Assembly: GCA_016200085.1 (NCBI GenBank)
Contig: JACQFL010000038.1
Coordinates: 1-64,000, forward strand
Origin: Candidatus Rokuibacteriota bacterium
Lineage (GTDB): Bacteria > Methylomirabilota > Methylomirabilia > Rokubacteriales > CSP1-6
DNA: 64,000 bases
Direction of reading: 5' to 3'
The stretch's first letter is position 1. Every line of letters starts with the position of its first letter. The translations under genes and the position numbers were made by a program. Below, piece by piece: positions 36,780 through 45,095 of this stretch. The notes below the pieces were generated by a model. That model saw only the letters and a list, made by a program, of their open reading frames with translations, was not told the DNA's origin and searched no databases.

Positions 36780-36844
36780 GGGGGCTCCGGGCCCCAGACC
36801 CCCCCAACGCTCGGAGCGCCCATGCTGCGCCGTGGCGCTCCTCG
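36780..36844 (-). repeat. dispersed GC-rich intergenic repeat, copy 2 (inverted)
   Basis: Reverse complement of the copy-1 core at 23124-23192: CTCCGAGCGTTGGGGGGG, TGGGG and CCCGGAGCCCCC align with a few indels, while the first hairpin is degenerate. It fills most of the mlaF-mlaD gap, so the mRNA folds there and could lower or separate expression of the downstream half of the operon. Confidence 0.6.
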
Positions 36845-36864
36845 ATGTCCCGACTGCCGCTTCG

Positions 36865-37599
36865 CTAGTGGCCCTCCGGCTCGCCCCGGATGAACTGCTG
36901 GACCACGGGGTTGGCGGACCGCTGGATCGCGTCGGGCGGACCGTGCTCGACGATCCGCCCCTCGTGCAGCATGGCCACCGTGTCGGCGATCTCGAAGATC
37001 TCCGGGATCTCGTGGCTCACCATGATCGCGGTGAACCCGTGGCGCCGGTGGAGGTCCCGGATCAGGTGGTGGATCGAGTTGACCAGGATGGGGTCGAGCC
37101 CCGTGGTCGGCTCGTCGAAGAACACGATCTGGGGCTCCGTCACGAGCGCCAGCGCGATGGCCACGCGCTTGCGCATGCCGCCCGAGATCTCCGCCGGGTA
37201 CTTGCGCCCCACGCCCTCCAGGCCCACCTGGGCGAGCGACGCCTCCACGCGCTGGGCGACCTCGCGGCCGGACAGCCGCGTCTTCTCGCGCAGCGGGAAG
37301 GCCACGTTCTCGCCGCACGTCTGCGAGTCGAAGAGCGCGCCGCCCTGGAAGACCACCCCGTAACGCTGGCGGATCCGGTCCAGCTCGCCGCCCTCCAGGT
37401 GCGTGACGTCGGTGCCGTCGATCACCACGCGGCCGGAATCGGGGCGCAGGAGCCCGATGAGGTGCTTCAGGAAGACCGACTTGCCGCCGCCGCTGCGCCC
37501 GATGATGATCGTGATCGAGCCCTGGGGCACCTCGAGGTCCACCCCACGCAGCACGGGCTGGCCGTGGAACGACTTCACGAGCTTCTCGACCTTGATCAT
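36865..37599 (-). CDS. mlaF: MlaF, ABC transporter ATPase
   Basis: 244 aa. Walker A GRSGGGKS (about 33-40), Q-loop FQGGALFDS, ABC signature ISGGMRKR, Walker B IVFFDEPTTGLDP, and the H-loop VSHE. The GGMRKR form of the signature and ALFDS are typical of the Mla/Ttg2A subgroup. It powers lipid transport with the MlaE permease, whose stop lies 7 bases upstream. Confidence 0.95.
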   Translation of the reverse strand: MIKVEKLVKSFHGQPVLRGVDLEVPQGSITIIIGRSGGGKSVFLKHLIGLLRPDSGRVVIDGTDVTHLEGGELDRIRQRYGVVFQGGALFDSQTCGENVAFPLREKTRLSGREVAQRVEASLAQVGLEGVGRKYPAEISGGMRKRVAIALALVTEPQIVFFDEPTTGLDPILVNSIHHLIRDLHRRHGFTAIMVSHEIPEIFEIADTVAMLHEGRIVEHGPPDAIQRSANPVVQQFIRGEPEGH

Positions 37600-37606
37600 G
37601 ACGGGA

Positions 37607-38401
37607 TCACGGCAGCACCGAGCCGAGGAAGTAGTCCCACATGAGGATGAGCACCGAGGCGAGCACCACCGCCTGGGTGGTGGCCCGCGCGACGCCCTCG
37701 GCGCCGTGGCCCACGTGAAAGCCCTTGTAGGTGGCTACCCACGTCACCACCACGCCGAACAGGACCGACTTCCAGAAGCCGGTCATGATGTCCCGCATGT
37801 CCACGAACGTCTGCATCTCGCCGAAGTAGGTCCCGGCCGACAGCCCGAGCAGCTTCACGCCGACGAGATAGCCGCCCAGGATGCCGATGACGTCGAAGAG
37901 CGCGGTCATGAGCGGGAAGGTGACGAGCCCGGCGAGGATCGAGGGCACCACGAGGTAGCGGAAGGGGCTCAGCGCCATGACCTCGAGCGCATCGATCTGC
38001 TCCGTGATGCGCATGATGCCGAGCTCGGCGGTGAGGGCGGAGCCCGCGCGGCCGGTGATCATGAGCGCGGCCAGGACGGGCCCGAGCTCGCGGATGAGCG
38101 AGAGCGCGACCGCGGGTCCGAGAAACGCCTCGGAGCCGAAGCGCGACAGGGTGAGGAAGATCTGCAGGCCCAGCACCATGCCCGTGAAGGCCCCGGTGAG
38201 CAGGATGATCAGGAGCGAGCGGAAGCCGATGTAGTCGACGCGGTCGACGAAGACGTTGAACTTGAAGGGCGGCGTCACCAGCGAGCCGAGCGCCCGGAGG
38301 AAGAACGTCAGGAAGCGCCCGAGCGAGGCGATGATCGAGATGGTCCAATCGCCGAGGGCCTCGACGGGACGCAGGGCGGCCGACGGGGCGGGGTCAGGCA
38401 T
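37607..38401 (-). CDS. mlaE: MlaE, ABC transporter permease
   Basis: 264 aa with five to six membrane helices; GPVLAALMITGRAGSALTAELGIMRITEQIDALEVM is covered by the family signature (GRAGSAxxAELGxMxxxEQxDAL) near residues 125-150. It forms the inner-membrane channel of the Mla system. Its ATG overlaps the 3' end of the squalene-hopene cyclase gene by 8 bases, so the transporter and the cyclase are co-translated. Confidence 0.95.
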   Translation of the reverse strand: MPDPAPSAALRPVEALGDWTISIIASLGRFLTFFLRALGSLVTPPFKFNVFVDRVDYIGFRSLLIILLTGAFTGMVLGLQIFLTLSRFGSEAFLGPAVALSLIRELGPVLAALMITGRAGSALTAELGIMRITEQIDALEVMALSPFRYLVVPSILAGLVTFPLMTALFDVIGILGGYLVGVKLLGLSAGTYFGEMQTFVDMRDIMTGFWKSVLFGVVVTWVATYKGFHVGHGAEGVARATTQAVVLASVLILMWDYFLGSVLP

Positions 38402-40292
38402 GCGTGGCTTGGCGATACGCTCCCAGCGCCCAGAGCGGGAAGTACTTGGCGTAGTAGTGGTACTTCAGCATGAAGACCCGCGGAAAGCCCGTGCCATTCC
38501 AGGACGTGTCCTGCCAGCCGCCGTCGGCGGCCTGCGTCTCGAGCAGGTGCCGGACGCCGCGCTCGGCCGCGGGCTCGGCGGCGGCGCCCGCGGCCACGAG
38601 CCCGAGCACGGCCCACGCGGTCTGGCTCGGGATCGACGGCCCCTGGCCGGCCTGGCCCGGGTCGTCGTAGCTCGCGCACGTCTCGCCCCAGCCGCCGTCC
38701 GGGTTCTGGCGCGCGACCAGCCAGCGCACGGCGCGCCGCACGTAGTCGGCGCTCATGTCCTCGCCGATCGCGCGCAGGCCCCGGAGCACCGACCAGGTCC
38801 CGTAGATGTAGTTCACGCCCCACCGGCCGAACCACGACCCGTCGTGGCGCTGGGTGCGCCGGATGAACGCGATCGCGCGCTCGGCGGGCTCGAAGTCCGT
38901 CCCGTACCCCAGCGTGCCCAGCAGCTCGAGCCCGCGCCCGGTGAGGTCCTCGGTGGATGGATCGAGGAGCGCCCCGTGGTCGGCGAAGGGGATGTTGTTC
39001 AGGTAGAGCAGGTTGTTGTCGGCGTCGAAGGACGCCCAGCCGCCGTCCTCACCTTGCATGCCGAGCACCCAGCCGAGCCCGCGCTCCTTGGCCTGCCGCA
39101 CGCGGTCGGCGTCGAGCCCCGCCACCTTCTCCAGGCCCATCAGCACCATCGCGCTGTCGTCCACGTCCGGATACACGTCGTTGTCGTACTGGAACGCCCA
39201 GCCTCCGGGCGCGACGTGCGGGCGCTTCACCCGCCAGTCGCCGGGCACCAGCACCTGGCGATCGAGCATCCACTCGGCGGCGCGGCGCAGCGCGGGGTGA
39301 TCCGCCGCCCAGAGGCTCTCCACCATCGCGTTGACGGCGAGGCTGGTATCCCAGATCGGCGACAGGCAGGGCTGGTAGTGGATCTCGTCGGGCGTCTCGA
39401 CCGCGAGGGCCTCGATCTCCTTGAGCTGGCCGGCCACGAGCGGGTGATCGTCGGGATAGCCGAGCAGGCGCATCGCGAGGATCGCGTTGGCCATGGCCGG
39501 GTAGATGCCGCCGAGCCCCCCGGGCAGGGCCAGCCGCTCCTCGAGCCAGAGCCGCGCCGCCTCGACCGCGCGCTTGCGCAGCGGACGGGGCGAGAAGCGT
39601 TCCCAGATCTTGAGCCCGTCGTCGACGGCGATGAAGAAGCTCTTCCAGAAGAGGCCTCGCCACGAGAAGGGCTCGGGCATCCGCGGGAAGCGCAGGCTGG
39701 CCCGCTCGCGCGGCACCGGCCACAGCTCGTCGAGGGCCAGATGCGGCGGCAGCCACTTCACGGGCTTGCGGTCCATGATCACGAGCAGCGGCACGATGAC
39801 GGTGCGCGACCAGTACGACACGTCGTTCAGGTCGAAGAGGACCCGCGGCGACAGCATGATCTCCACGGGCATCGCCGGCACGCCGTTCCAGTCGTACTCG
39901 CCGAAGAGCGCGAGCTGGATCTTGGTGAAGACGTTGGCCTTCGTCGGGCCGCCCATGGCGCGCACGCAGTCCCGCGCCCGCACCATCGCGGGATCGGTGA
40001 CGGGCACGCCCGCCATCTTGATGGCGAAGTACGCCTTGATGGTCGCCGAGACGTTCGCCGGACCGCCCTCGTAGAGGTTGTAGCCGCCGTCGGGGAGCTG
40101 GCGCCGGCGCAGGTAGCGCACGGCCTTGGCCTCGCGCTCGCGGTCCACCCGGTCGATGAGGTGGCCGAGGAGGAGGTGCTCGGCCGTGATGGTGGTGTCG
40201 GCCTCGAGCTCGCCGACCCAGTGCCCGTCCGGGGCCTGGCAGGCCAGCAGGTGCGCCTGAGCCCGGGCGATGGCGTCGTCGAGGCCGCTCAC
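38394..40292 (-). CDS. shc: squalene-hopene cyclase
   Basis: 632 aa. GTG 40292 is chosen: SHC proteins start around SGLDDAIARAQ, and a TACCAT box ends 8 bases upstream. The longer ATG starts (40310, 40343) would begin inside the promoter or the divergent gene. The catalytic acid motif DxDD is DVDD at 376-379, and several QW repeats are present (for example QNPDGGWGE and QAADGGWQD). It cyclises squalene to hopene/diploptene at the inner membrane. It is the first gene of a minus-strand operon that continues without gaps into mlaE, mlaF, mlaD, mlaC and headgroup genes. Confidence 0.96.
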   Translation of the reverse strand: MSGLDDAIARAQAHLLACQAPDGHWVGELEADTTITAEHLLLGHLIDRVDREREAKAVRYLRRRQLPDGGYNLYEGGPANVSATIKAYFAIKMAGVPVTDPAMVRARDCVRAMGGPTKANVFTKIQLALFGEYDWNGVPAMPVEIMLSPRVLFDLNDVSYWSRTVIVPLLVIMDRKPVKWLPPHLALDELWPVPRERASLRFPRMPEPFSWRGLFWKSFFIAVDDGLKIWERFSPRPLRKRAVEAARLWLEERLALPGGLGGIYPAMANAILAMRLLGYPDDHPLVAGQLKEIEALAVETPDEIHYQPCLSPIWDTSLAVNAMVESLWAADHPALRRAAEWMLDRQVLVPGDWRVKRPHVAPGGWAFQYDNDVYPDVDDSAMVLMGLEKVAGLDADRVRQAKERGLGWVLGMQGEDGGWASFDADNNLLYLNNIPFADHGALLDPSTEDLTGRGLELLGTLGYGTDFEPAERAIAFIRRTQRHDGSWFGRWGVNYIYGTWSVLRGLRAIGEDMSADYVRRAVRWLVARQNPDGGWGETCASYDDPGQAGQGPSIPSQTAWAVLGLVAAGAAAEPAAERGVRHLLETQAADGGWQDTSWNGTGFPRVFMLKYHYYAKYFPLWALGAYRQATHA

Positions 40293-40300
40293 GGTGGGGG

Positions 40301-40310
40301 ATGGTAACAT
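40301..40310. promoter_or_regulatory. divergent -10 region between the shc-mla and hpn operons
   Basis: Minus strand TACCAT (40306-40301) is 8 bases from the shc GTG. Plus strand TAACAT (40305-40310) lies 18 bases before the ATG at 40329. The two overlap by two bases, so both lipid operons start from the same point and are likely co-regulated. Confidence 0.45.
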
Positions 40311-40328
40311 GCCGATTCGCCGCGAGAA

Positions 40329-41087
40329 ATGGACATCGCGCACGAGGCCGCGCTCCTGTGGGGGACGTTCCTGCTCCGCCCGTACGTCTTCGCCTTCCTC
40401 GCCGGCTTTCTCGTCGCCGGCGCCCTCGACCTCGGCGCCCGCCGCACCCTCGCCTTCGGCGCCATCGTCTGGCCACTGGCCTGGCTGTCGGAGTTCTCCT
40501 CGACACGCACGGGGATCCCGTTCGGCTACTACGCGTATACCGGCGCGACGCGCGGCCGCGAGCTCTACCTGGCCGACGTGCCGCTCATGGACTGCCTGTC
40601 GTTCACCTTCCTGGCCTACGCGTCGCTCTGCCTGGCGCGCCTGACCCTGGGGCAGGGCGAGCGGCGGCGATGGCCGATCGCGCTCGCCGCAGGCTTCTTC
40701 ATGATGGCCATCGACGTCGTCATCGATCCGCTCGCGGTGCGCGGGGAGCGCTGGTTCCTCGGCCGGATCTTCGAGTACCCGGCGGGCGGGGTCTACTTCG
40801 GGGTGCCCCTGTCCAACTTCTGCGGCTGGTGGCTGGTGGGCACGGCCGGCGTGGGACTCTTCCTGGCCCTGGGCGGGGGTGTCACCGGCCGGCTGCTCTG
40901 GCCGGGTGTCACGTTATACTACGCGGTGTTGGGTTTCAACGCGACCATGACGGCGCTGATCGGTGAGGGCCGGCTGATGCTGGCAGGCCTCGCGATCCAC
41001 GCGGCGCTCCTGCTCGCGCTCGTGTACGTCGGCCGCCGCGCCGCGCCGCGGAGAGGCCTGGGGGCGAGGAGAGTGCAGAGAGCATGA
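40329..41087 (+). CDS. carotenoid biosynthesis-type membrane protein (PF04240/CruF-like)
   Basis: 252 aa with about seven membrane helices. WLSEFSSTRTGIPFGYYAYT and MAIDVVIDPLAVRGERW, then FGVPLSNFCGWWLVG, are the conserved polar patches of the carotenoid 1',2'-hydratase-like family. That family hydrates isoprenoid end groups. No phytoene desaturase is nearby, so a carotenoid role is uncertain; hydration of a hopanoid or squalene-type substrate is an alternative suggested by the operon. It overlaps hpnH by 4 bases. Confidence 0.82.
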   Translation: MDIAHEAALLWGTFLLRPYVFAFLAGFLVAGALDLGARRTLAFGAIVWPLAWLSEFSSTRTGIPFGYYAYTGATRGRELYLADVPLMDCLSFTFLAYASLCLARLTLGQGERRRWPIALAAGFFMMAIDVVIDPLAVRGERWFLGRIFEYPAGGVYFGVPLSNFCGWWLVGTAGVGLFLALGGGVTGRLLWPGVTLYYAVLGFNATMTALIGEGRLMLAGLAIHAALLLALVYVGRRAAPRRGLGARRVQRA

Positions 41088-42106
41088 GCGTTCCGTTCTC
41101 CCAGATGGTCACGGTCGCGACGTACGTGCTGCGCCAGAAGAGGCGCCGCCGCACCCGCTACCCGCTGGTCCTCATGCTCGAGCCGCTCTTCCGCTGTAAC
41201 CTCGCGTGCGCGGGCTGCGGCAAGATCCAGTACCCGGCCCACGTCCTCAAGCGTCACCTCACGGTGGACCAGTGCCTGCGGGCCGTCGAGGAGTGCGGCG
41301 CGCCCATGGTGTCCATCCCGGGCGGCGAGCCGCTGATGTACCCGGAGATCGGGCCCCTCGTCGAGGCGCTCGTCGCGCGGAAGAAGTACGTGTACCTCTG
41401 CACCAACGCGATCCTCCTCAAGGAGAAGCTGCAGGAGGGGCTCTTCACGCCGTCGAAGTACCTCTCGTTCAGCGTGCACATGGACGGCCTGCGGCAGGAC
41501 CACGACGACGCGGTCTGCCGCGAGGGCGTGTTCGACGAGGCGGTCGAGGGCATCCGCGAAGCGCTCCGGCGGGGCTTCCGCGTGACCACCAACACCACCC
41601 TCTTCGACAACGCGAGCCCGATGTCCATGCAGATGTTCTTCGACGAGATGATGGACCTCGGCGTCGAGGGCATGATGCTGTCGCCGGGCTACAGCTACGC
41701 GAAGGCGCCGGACCAGGAGCACTTCCTGCGACGGCAGAAGACCCACGAGCTGTTCTCGAAGATGCTCTCGAACCCGAAGCGGCGCTGGAAGTTCAACCAG
41801 TCGCCCCTCTTCCTCCAGTTCCTGATGGGCAAGCAGGACTTCGAGTGCACGCCCTGGGGCAACCCGACGTACAACATGTTCGGCTGGCAGCGCCCGTGCT
41901 ACCTGCTGCAGGAGGGCTACGCCGCCACCTTCCAGGAGCTGCTCGACACCACGCCGTGGGAGCGCTACGGCCGCGCGAGCGGCAACGAGAAGTGCCAGGA
42001 CTGCATGGTCCACTGCGGCCACGAGCCCACCGCCGTCAACCACACGTTCTCCTCGTGGCGCGGCTTCCGTGACACGGTGGTGGCGACGATCACCGGGAAG
42101 CCATGA
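41084..42106 (+). CDS. hpnH: adenosyl-hopene transferase HpnH (radical SAM)
   Basis: 340 aa. The radical SAM cluster is Cys38-x3-Cys42-x2-Cys45 (FRCNLACAGC), followed by IPGGEPLMYPEI (GGEP motif). The C-terminal region has CQDCMVHCGHEPTAV, an HpnH SPASM-like Cys cluster. It adds the 5'-deoxyadenosyl group to diploptene, the first step of bacteriohopanepolyol side-chain building. Overlaps on both sides by 4 bases mark it as part of a coupled operon. Confidence 0.96.
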   Translation: MSVPFSQMVTVATYVLRQKRRRRTRYPLVLMLEPLFRCNLACAGCGKIQYPAHVLKRHLTVDQCLRAVEECGAPMVSIPGGEPLMYPEIGPLVEALVARKKYVYLCTNAILLKEKLQEGLFTPSKYLSFSVHMDGLRQDHDDAVCREGVFDEAVEGIREALRRGFRVTTNTTLFDNASPMSMQMFFDEMMDLGVEGMMLSPGYSYAKAPDQEHFLRRQKTHELFSKMLSNPKRRWKFNQSPLFLQFLMGKQDFECTPWGNPTYNMFGWQRPCYLLQEGYAATFQELLDTTPWERYGRASGNEKCQDCMVHCGHEPTAVNHTFSSWRGFRDTVVATITGKP

Positions 42107-42447
42107 CCTCGCCGGCGCCGGACGAGGCGGCCGACGAGCGCCCGCTCGAAGGCTGGTGTCCTCACCCCTCCGAGGTTCCGCTGCCCGAGATCGTCGACCA
42201 GGCCTTCGACTACCGGGGCGACGTGACCGTCCTGCGGCGCGGCGCCGACCCGATCGTCGGGTACGTCTACAACCGCGAGACCGGGGGACCGGCGCCGTTC
42301 CTCCAGATGTTCCAGGCCAGCGACGGCGCCGCGCTCACCGTGCCGTACGCCGAGATCCACACCATCCACTTCACGGGCAGGGACCCCGCGGCCGGCAAGT
42401 CGTACGAGGCGTGGCTCCGGCGCAAGGCCGCCGGCGCCGGGGTGTGA
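42103..42447 (+). CDS. uncharacterised small protein between hpnH and hpnG
   Basis: 114 aa, no signal or membrane segment. Readable features are GWCPHPSEVPLPEIVDQAFDYRGDVTV, which is split around a single Cys-Pro-His, then VGYVYNRETG and VPYAEIHTIHFTGRDPAAGKSYEAWL. The pattern suggests a compact mostly beta fold. I do not recognise the family. Overlaps of 4 bases with both hpnH and hpnG suggest it acts in hopanoid side-chain synthesis, perhaps as an accessory of HpnH. Confidence 0.65.
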   Translation: MTSPAPDEAADERPLEGWCPHPSEVPLPEIVDQAFDYRGDVTVLRRGADPIVGYVYNRETGGPAPFLQMFQASDGAALTVPYAEIHTIHFTGRDPAAGKSYEAWLRRKAAGAGV

Positions 42448-43178
42448 CCTCCCTCCTCGTCCTCACCGCCGTCGAGATCGAGGCCCGCGGCCTCGCCCGC
42501 CACCTCGCCCTCGAGGCCGTTCCCGGCGGCGACCGCGCCCACTTCCGCGGCGGCCTGCTCGAGATCGCGTGCGTGGGGATCGGCGCCGTCGAGCTGGCGC
42601 GGCGCGCCGCCGCGTGGCGCGCTCCCACGGTGGTCGTCTCCGCCGGGGTGTGCGGGGCCCTGGCCCCGGGGCTCGCCGCCGGTGATCTGGTGATCCCCGA
42701 CGCGGTGCTCACCGAGGACGGCGCGCGCCTGCTCACCGCGCCGCTGCCGCCGCTCGTCGCCGCCTCGAGGCTGCTGTCCGTCTCGCGCGTCGCCGCGACC
42801 CCTGCCGCCAAGGCCCGGCTCTTCGTGCAGACGGGCGCGGTGGCCATGGACATGGAGTCAGCGGCCATCCTGACATGGGCCGCCGGGCGCGGGGTGCCCG
42901 CCGCGGTCGTGCGCGCGGTCTCCGACACCGCCGCCGAGAGCGTGCCGCCCGAGCTGGCCGCCCTCGTCGAGCCGGGCGGCCGCCTGCGCACGGCCTCCGC
43001 CGTGCGGCTGGCCCTCACGCGCCCCCGCACGATCTCCGGCGCCCTCTCGCTCGGACGCGGCACCGCCGCCGCGCTCGCCGCCGTTGCCGCCGCGCTGGCC
43101 CGCGTGGCGCGGGCGTCCTCGCAGGGCGGCGCGCCTGCCCGGGATGTTGCTCGGCCGACCCGGCGCTCGGAAGGATAG
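42444..43178 (+). CDS. hpnG: HpnG, adenosylhopane nucleosidase
   Basis: 244 aa, GTG start within a GTGA overlap. The nucleoside phosphorylase fold is marked by LLVLTAVEIEARGL at the start, VSAGVCGALAPGLAAGDLVIP (about 66-86), and AVAMDMESAAIL with VVRAVSDTAAE near 140-165, holding the catalytic acid (SDTA). It releases adenine from adenosylhopane, giving the ribosyl intermediate. The last 40 residues are Ala/Arg-rich and not part of the usual fold. Confidence 0.9.
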   Translation: MTSLLVLTAVEIEARGLARHLALEAVPGGDRAHFRGGLLEIACVGIGAVELARRAAAWRAPTVVVSAGVCGALAPGLAAGDLVIPDAVLTEDGARLLTAPLPPLVAASRLLSVSRVAATPAAKARLFVQTGAVAMDMESAAILTWAAGRGVPAAVVRAVSDTAAESVPPELAALVEPGGRLRTASAVRLALTRPRTISGALSLGRGTAAALAAVAAALARVARASSQGGAPARDVARPTRRSEG

Positions 43179-43182
43179 GCTC

Positions 43183-44202
43183 GTGGGCGTGGCGCTCGTG
43201 ACCGGCGGGACGGGATTCGTCGGGGCCAACGTGGTCCGGGCGCTGCTGAAGCGCGGACAGCGCGTGCGCGTGCTCGCGCGCGCGGGGGGGGATCGCCGGG
43301 CGCTCGAGGGGGCGCCGGTCGAGATCGTGGAGGGCGATCTGCTCGATCGCGCGGCGCTGGACCGGGCCACGGCCGGCGCGGACACCGTGTATCACATCGC
43401 CGCCGACTACCGGCTCTGGGCGCCCGACCCGCGGCTGCTCTTTCGCACGAACGTGGACGGCACGCGCGTGGTGCTGGACGCCGCGGCCCAGGCGGGCGCG
43501 CGCCGGATCGTCTACACCTCGACGGTCGGCGCGCTGGGCATTCCGAAGGACGGCACCCCCGGCACCGAGGACACGCCGGTGTCGCTGGCGGACATGGTGG
43601 GGCCGTACAAGGCGTCGAAGTTCCTCGCCGAGGAGATCGCGCGCGATTTCGCCGCCCGCGGCGCGCCCGTGGTGATCGTCAATCCGTCGGCGCCGGTGGG
43701 GCCCTGGGACGTGAAGCCCACGCCGACGGGCCAGATGATCCTCGACTTCCTGCAAGGCCGGATGTGGGCGACGCTCGACACCGGGCTCAACGTCGTCCAC
43801 GTCCGTGACGTCGCCGAGGGGCATCTCCTCGCCGCGGAGCGTGGCCGCATCGGCGAGCGCTACATCCTCGGCCACGCCAACCTCTCGCTGGAGCAGATCT
43901 GCCGGCGGCTGGCCGCCATCACCGGCCAGCGGCCCCCGCGCGTGCGCGTGCCCTACGCGGTCGCCTGGCTCGGCGCCGCGGTGATGGAGGGCACGGCCCG
44001 GCTCACCGGCGGCACCCCGCAGGCCTCGCTGACCGCTGTGCGCATGGCGCGCAAGCACATGTACTTCAGCCCGGCCCGGGCCGTGCGCGAGCTCGGGCTG
44101 CCGCAGACCGACGTCGGCGAGGCCCTCGGCGACGCCGTCGCGTGGTTCCGGGAGCACGGCGGCGCGCGCCGGACGCGGGCCGTGCGGCGGGCGGCCTCGT
44201 GA
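43183..44202 (+). CDS. hpnA: hopanoid-associated sugar epimerase HpnA
   Basis: 339 aa, GTG behind GGAAGG. NAD-binding VTGGTGFVG at residues 6-14; the short-chain catalytic pair is Tyr142 and Lys146 (PYKASK), and VYHIAADYRLW is typical of HpnA. It is an extended SDR linked to hopanoid clusters; the exact reaction in side-chain maturation is not settled. Overlaps the hpnD gene by 4 bases. Confidence 0.92.
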   Translation: MGVALVTGGTGFVGANVVRALLKRGQRVRVLARAGGDRRALEGAPVEIVEGDLLDRAALDRATAGADTVYHIAADYRLWAPDPRLLFRTNVDGTRVVLDAAAQAGARRIVYTSTVGALGIPKDGTPGTEDTPVSLADMVGPYKASKFLAEEIARDFAARGAPVVIVNPSAPVGPWDVKPTPTGQMILDFLQGRMWATLDTGLNVVHVRDVAEGHLLAAERGRIGERYILGHANLSLEQICRRLAAITGQRPPRVRVPYAVAWLGAAVMEGTARLTGGTPQASLTAVRMARKHMYFSPARAVRELGLPQTDVGEALGDAVAWFREHGGARRTRAVRRAAS

Positions 44203-45095
44203 ACGTCGGCGAGCTCTGCGCCCGCCTGACCCGCCAGAGCCGCTCGAACTTCTACTACGCGTTCCTCACCCTGCCGCGCCCGCGGCGCAAGGCCCTCTAC
44301 GCGGTCTACGCCTTCTGCCGTACCGTCGACGACATCGCCGATCTCGGCGTCGGGCAGGGCGTTGGCCACCGCGCGGGCGCCCCCGCCCAGCGCGCGGCCC
44401 TGGCCGGCTGGCGCGCGGAGGTGGCGCGATGCTACGACGGGGGCGCGCCGGAGCACCCGATCGCGCAGCGGCTGGCCGCGGCCGTGCGCACGTTCCCGAT
44501 CCCGCGGGAGGCGCTGCTCGCCGTCGTCGACGGCGTCGAGATGGACCTCGACCATCCGACGTACGAGACGATCGAGGACCTGATCCCGTACTGCTACCGG
44601 GTCGCCTCCGCGGTGGGGCTGGCCGCCATCGAGATCTTCGGCTACCGCGATCCCCGCGCACGTGACTACGCCGTCAACCTCGGCATCGCGCTGCAGCTGA
44701 CGAACATCATCCGGGACGTCGGGGTCGACGCCCGCAACGGGCGCGTGTACCTGCCCCAGGAGGACTTGCGGAAGTTCGGGGTCACGGGCGAGGACCTCTG
44801 CGCCGCACGCTATGGCGAGAGGTTCGTCGGGCTGATGCGCCACGAGGCCGAGCGTGCCAAGGAGTACTATCGCGCCGCCCGCGAGGCGTTCCCCGCCGGC
44901 GACGCCCGCTCGCTGGTGGCGGCGGAGATCATGGGCGCGATCTACCGCGCGCTGCTGGCGGAGATCGAGGCGCGCGCCTTCCGGGTGCTCGGCGAGCCGG
45001 TGGCGCTGCCCACGCGGAGGAAGATCGCGATCGCGCTCCGCTGCTGGGCGGGCGCGCGGGTGCGGGCGAGCGTCGATCCGGGTCGCGCGGCGTGA
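44199..45095 (+). CDS. hpnD: squalene/phytoene synthase family, presqualene diphosphate synthase-like (HpnD)
   Basis: 298 aa, GTG start. Two Asp-rich motifs bind the diphosphates: DDIAD at 44-48 and D173-x3-D177 (NIIRDVGVD). QLTNIIRDVG and YLPQEDL are shared by HpnD and phytoene synthases. In hopanoid clusters HpnD joins two farnesyl diphosphates; HpnC and HpnE, needed to finish squalene, are not in the window, so other loci or a one-enzyme route must complete it. Confidence 0.88.
   Translation: MNVGELCARLTRQSRSNFYYAFLTLPRPRRKALYAVYAFCRTVDDIADLGVGQGVGHRAGAPAQRAALAGWRAEVARCYDGGAPEHPIAQRLAAAVRTFPIPREALLAVVDGVEMDLDHPTYETIEDLIPYCYRVASAVGLAAIEIFGYRDPRARDYAVNLGIALQLTNIIRDVGVDARNGRVYLPQEDLRKFGVTGEDLCAARYGERFVGLMRHEAERAKEYYRAAREAFPAGDARSLVAAEIMGAIYRALLAEIEARAFRVLGEPVALPTRRKIAIALRCWAGARVRASVDPGRAA

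Noticed and set aside
40293-40343. Longer N-terminus for squalene-hopene cyclase (ATG 40310 or 40343)
   Set aside because: It would place the start inside the divergent promoter or the opposite gene, and family homology begins at the GTG 40292 position.
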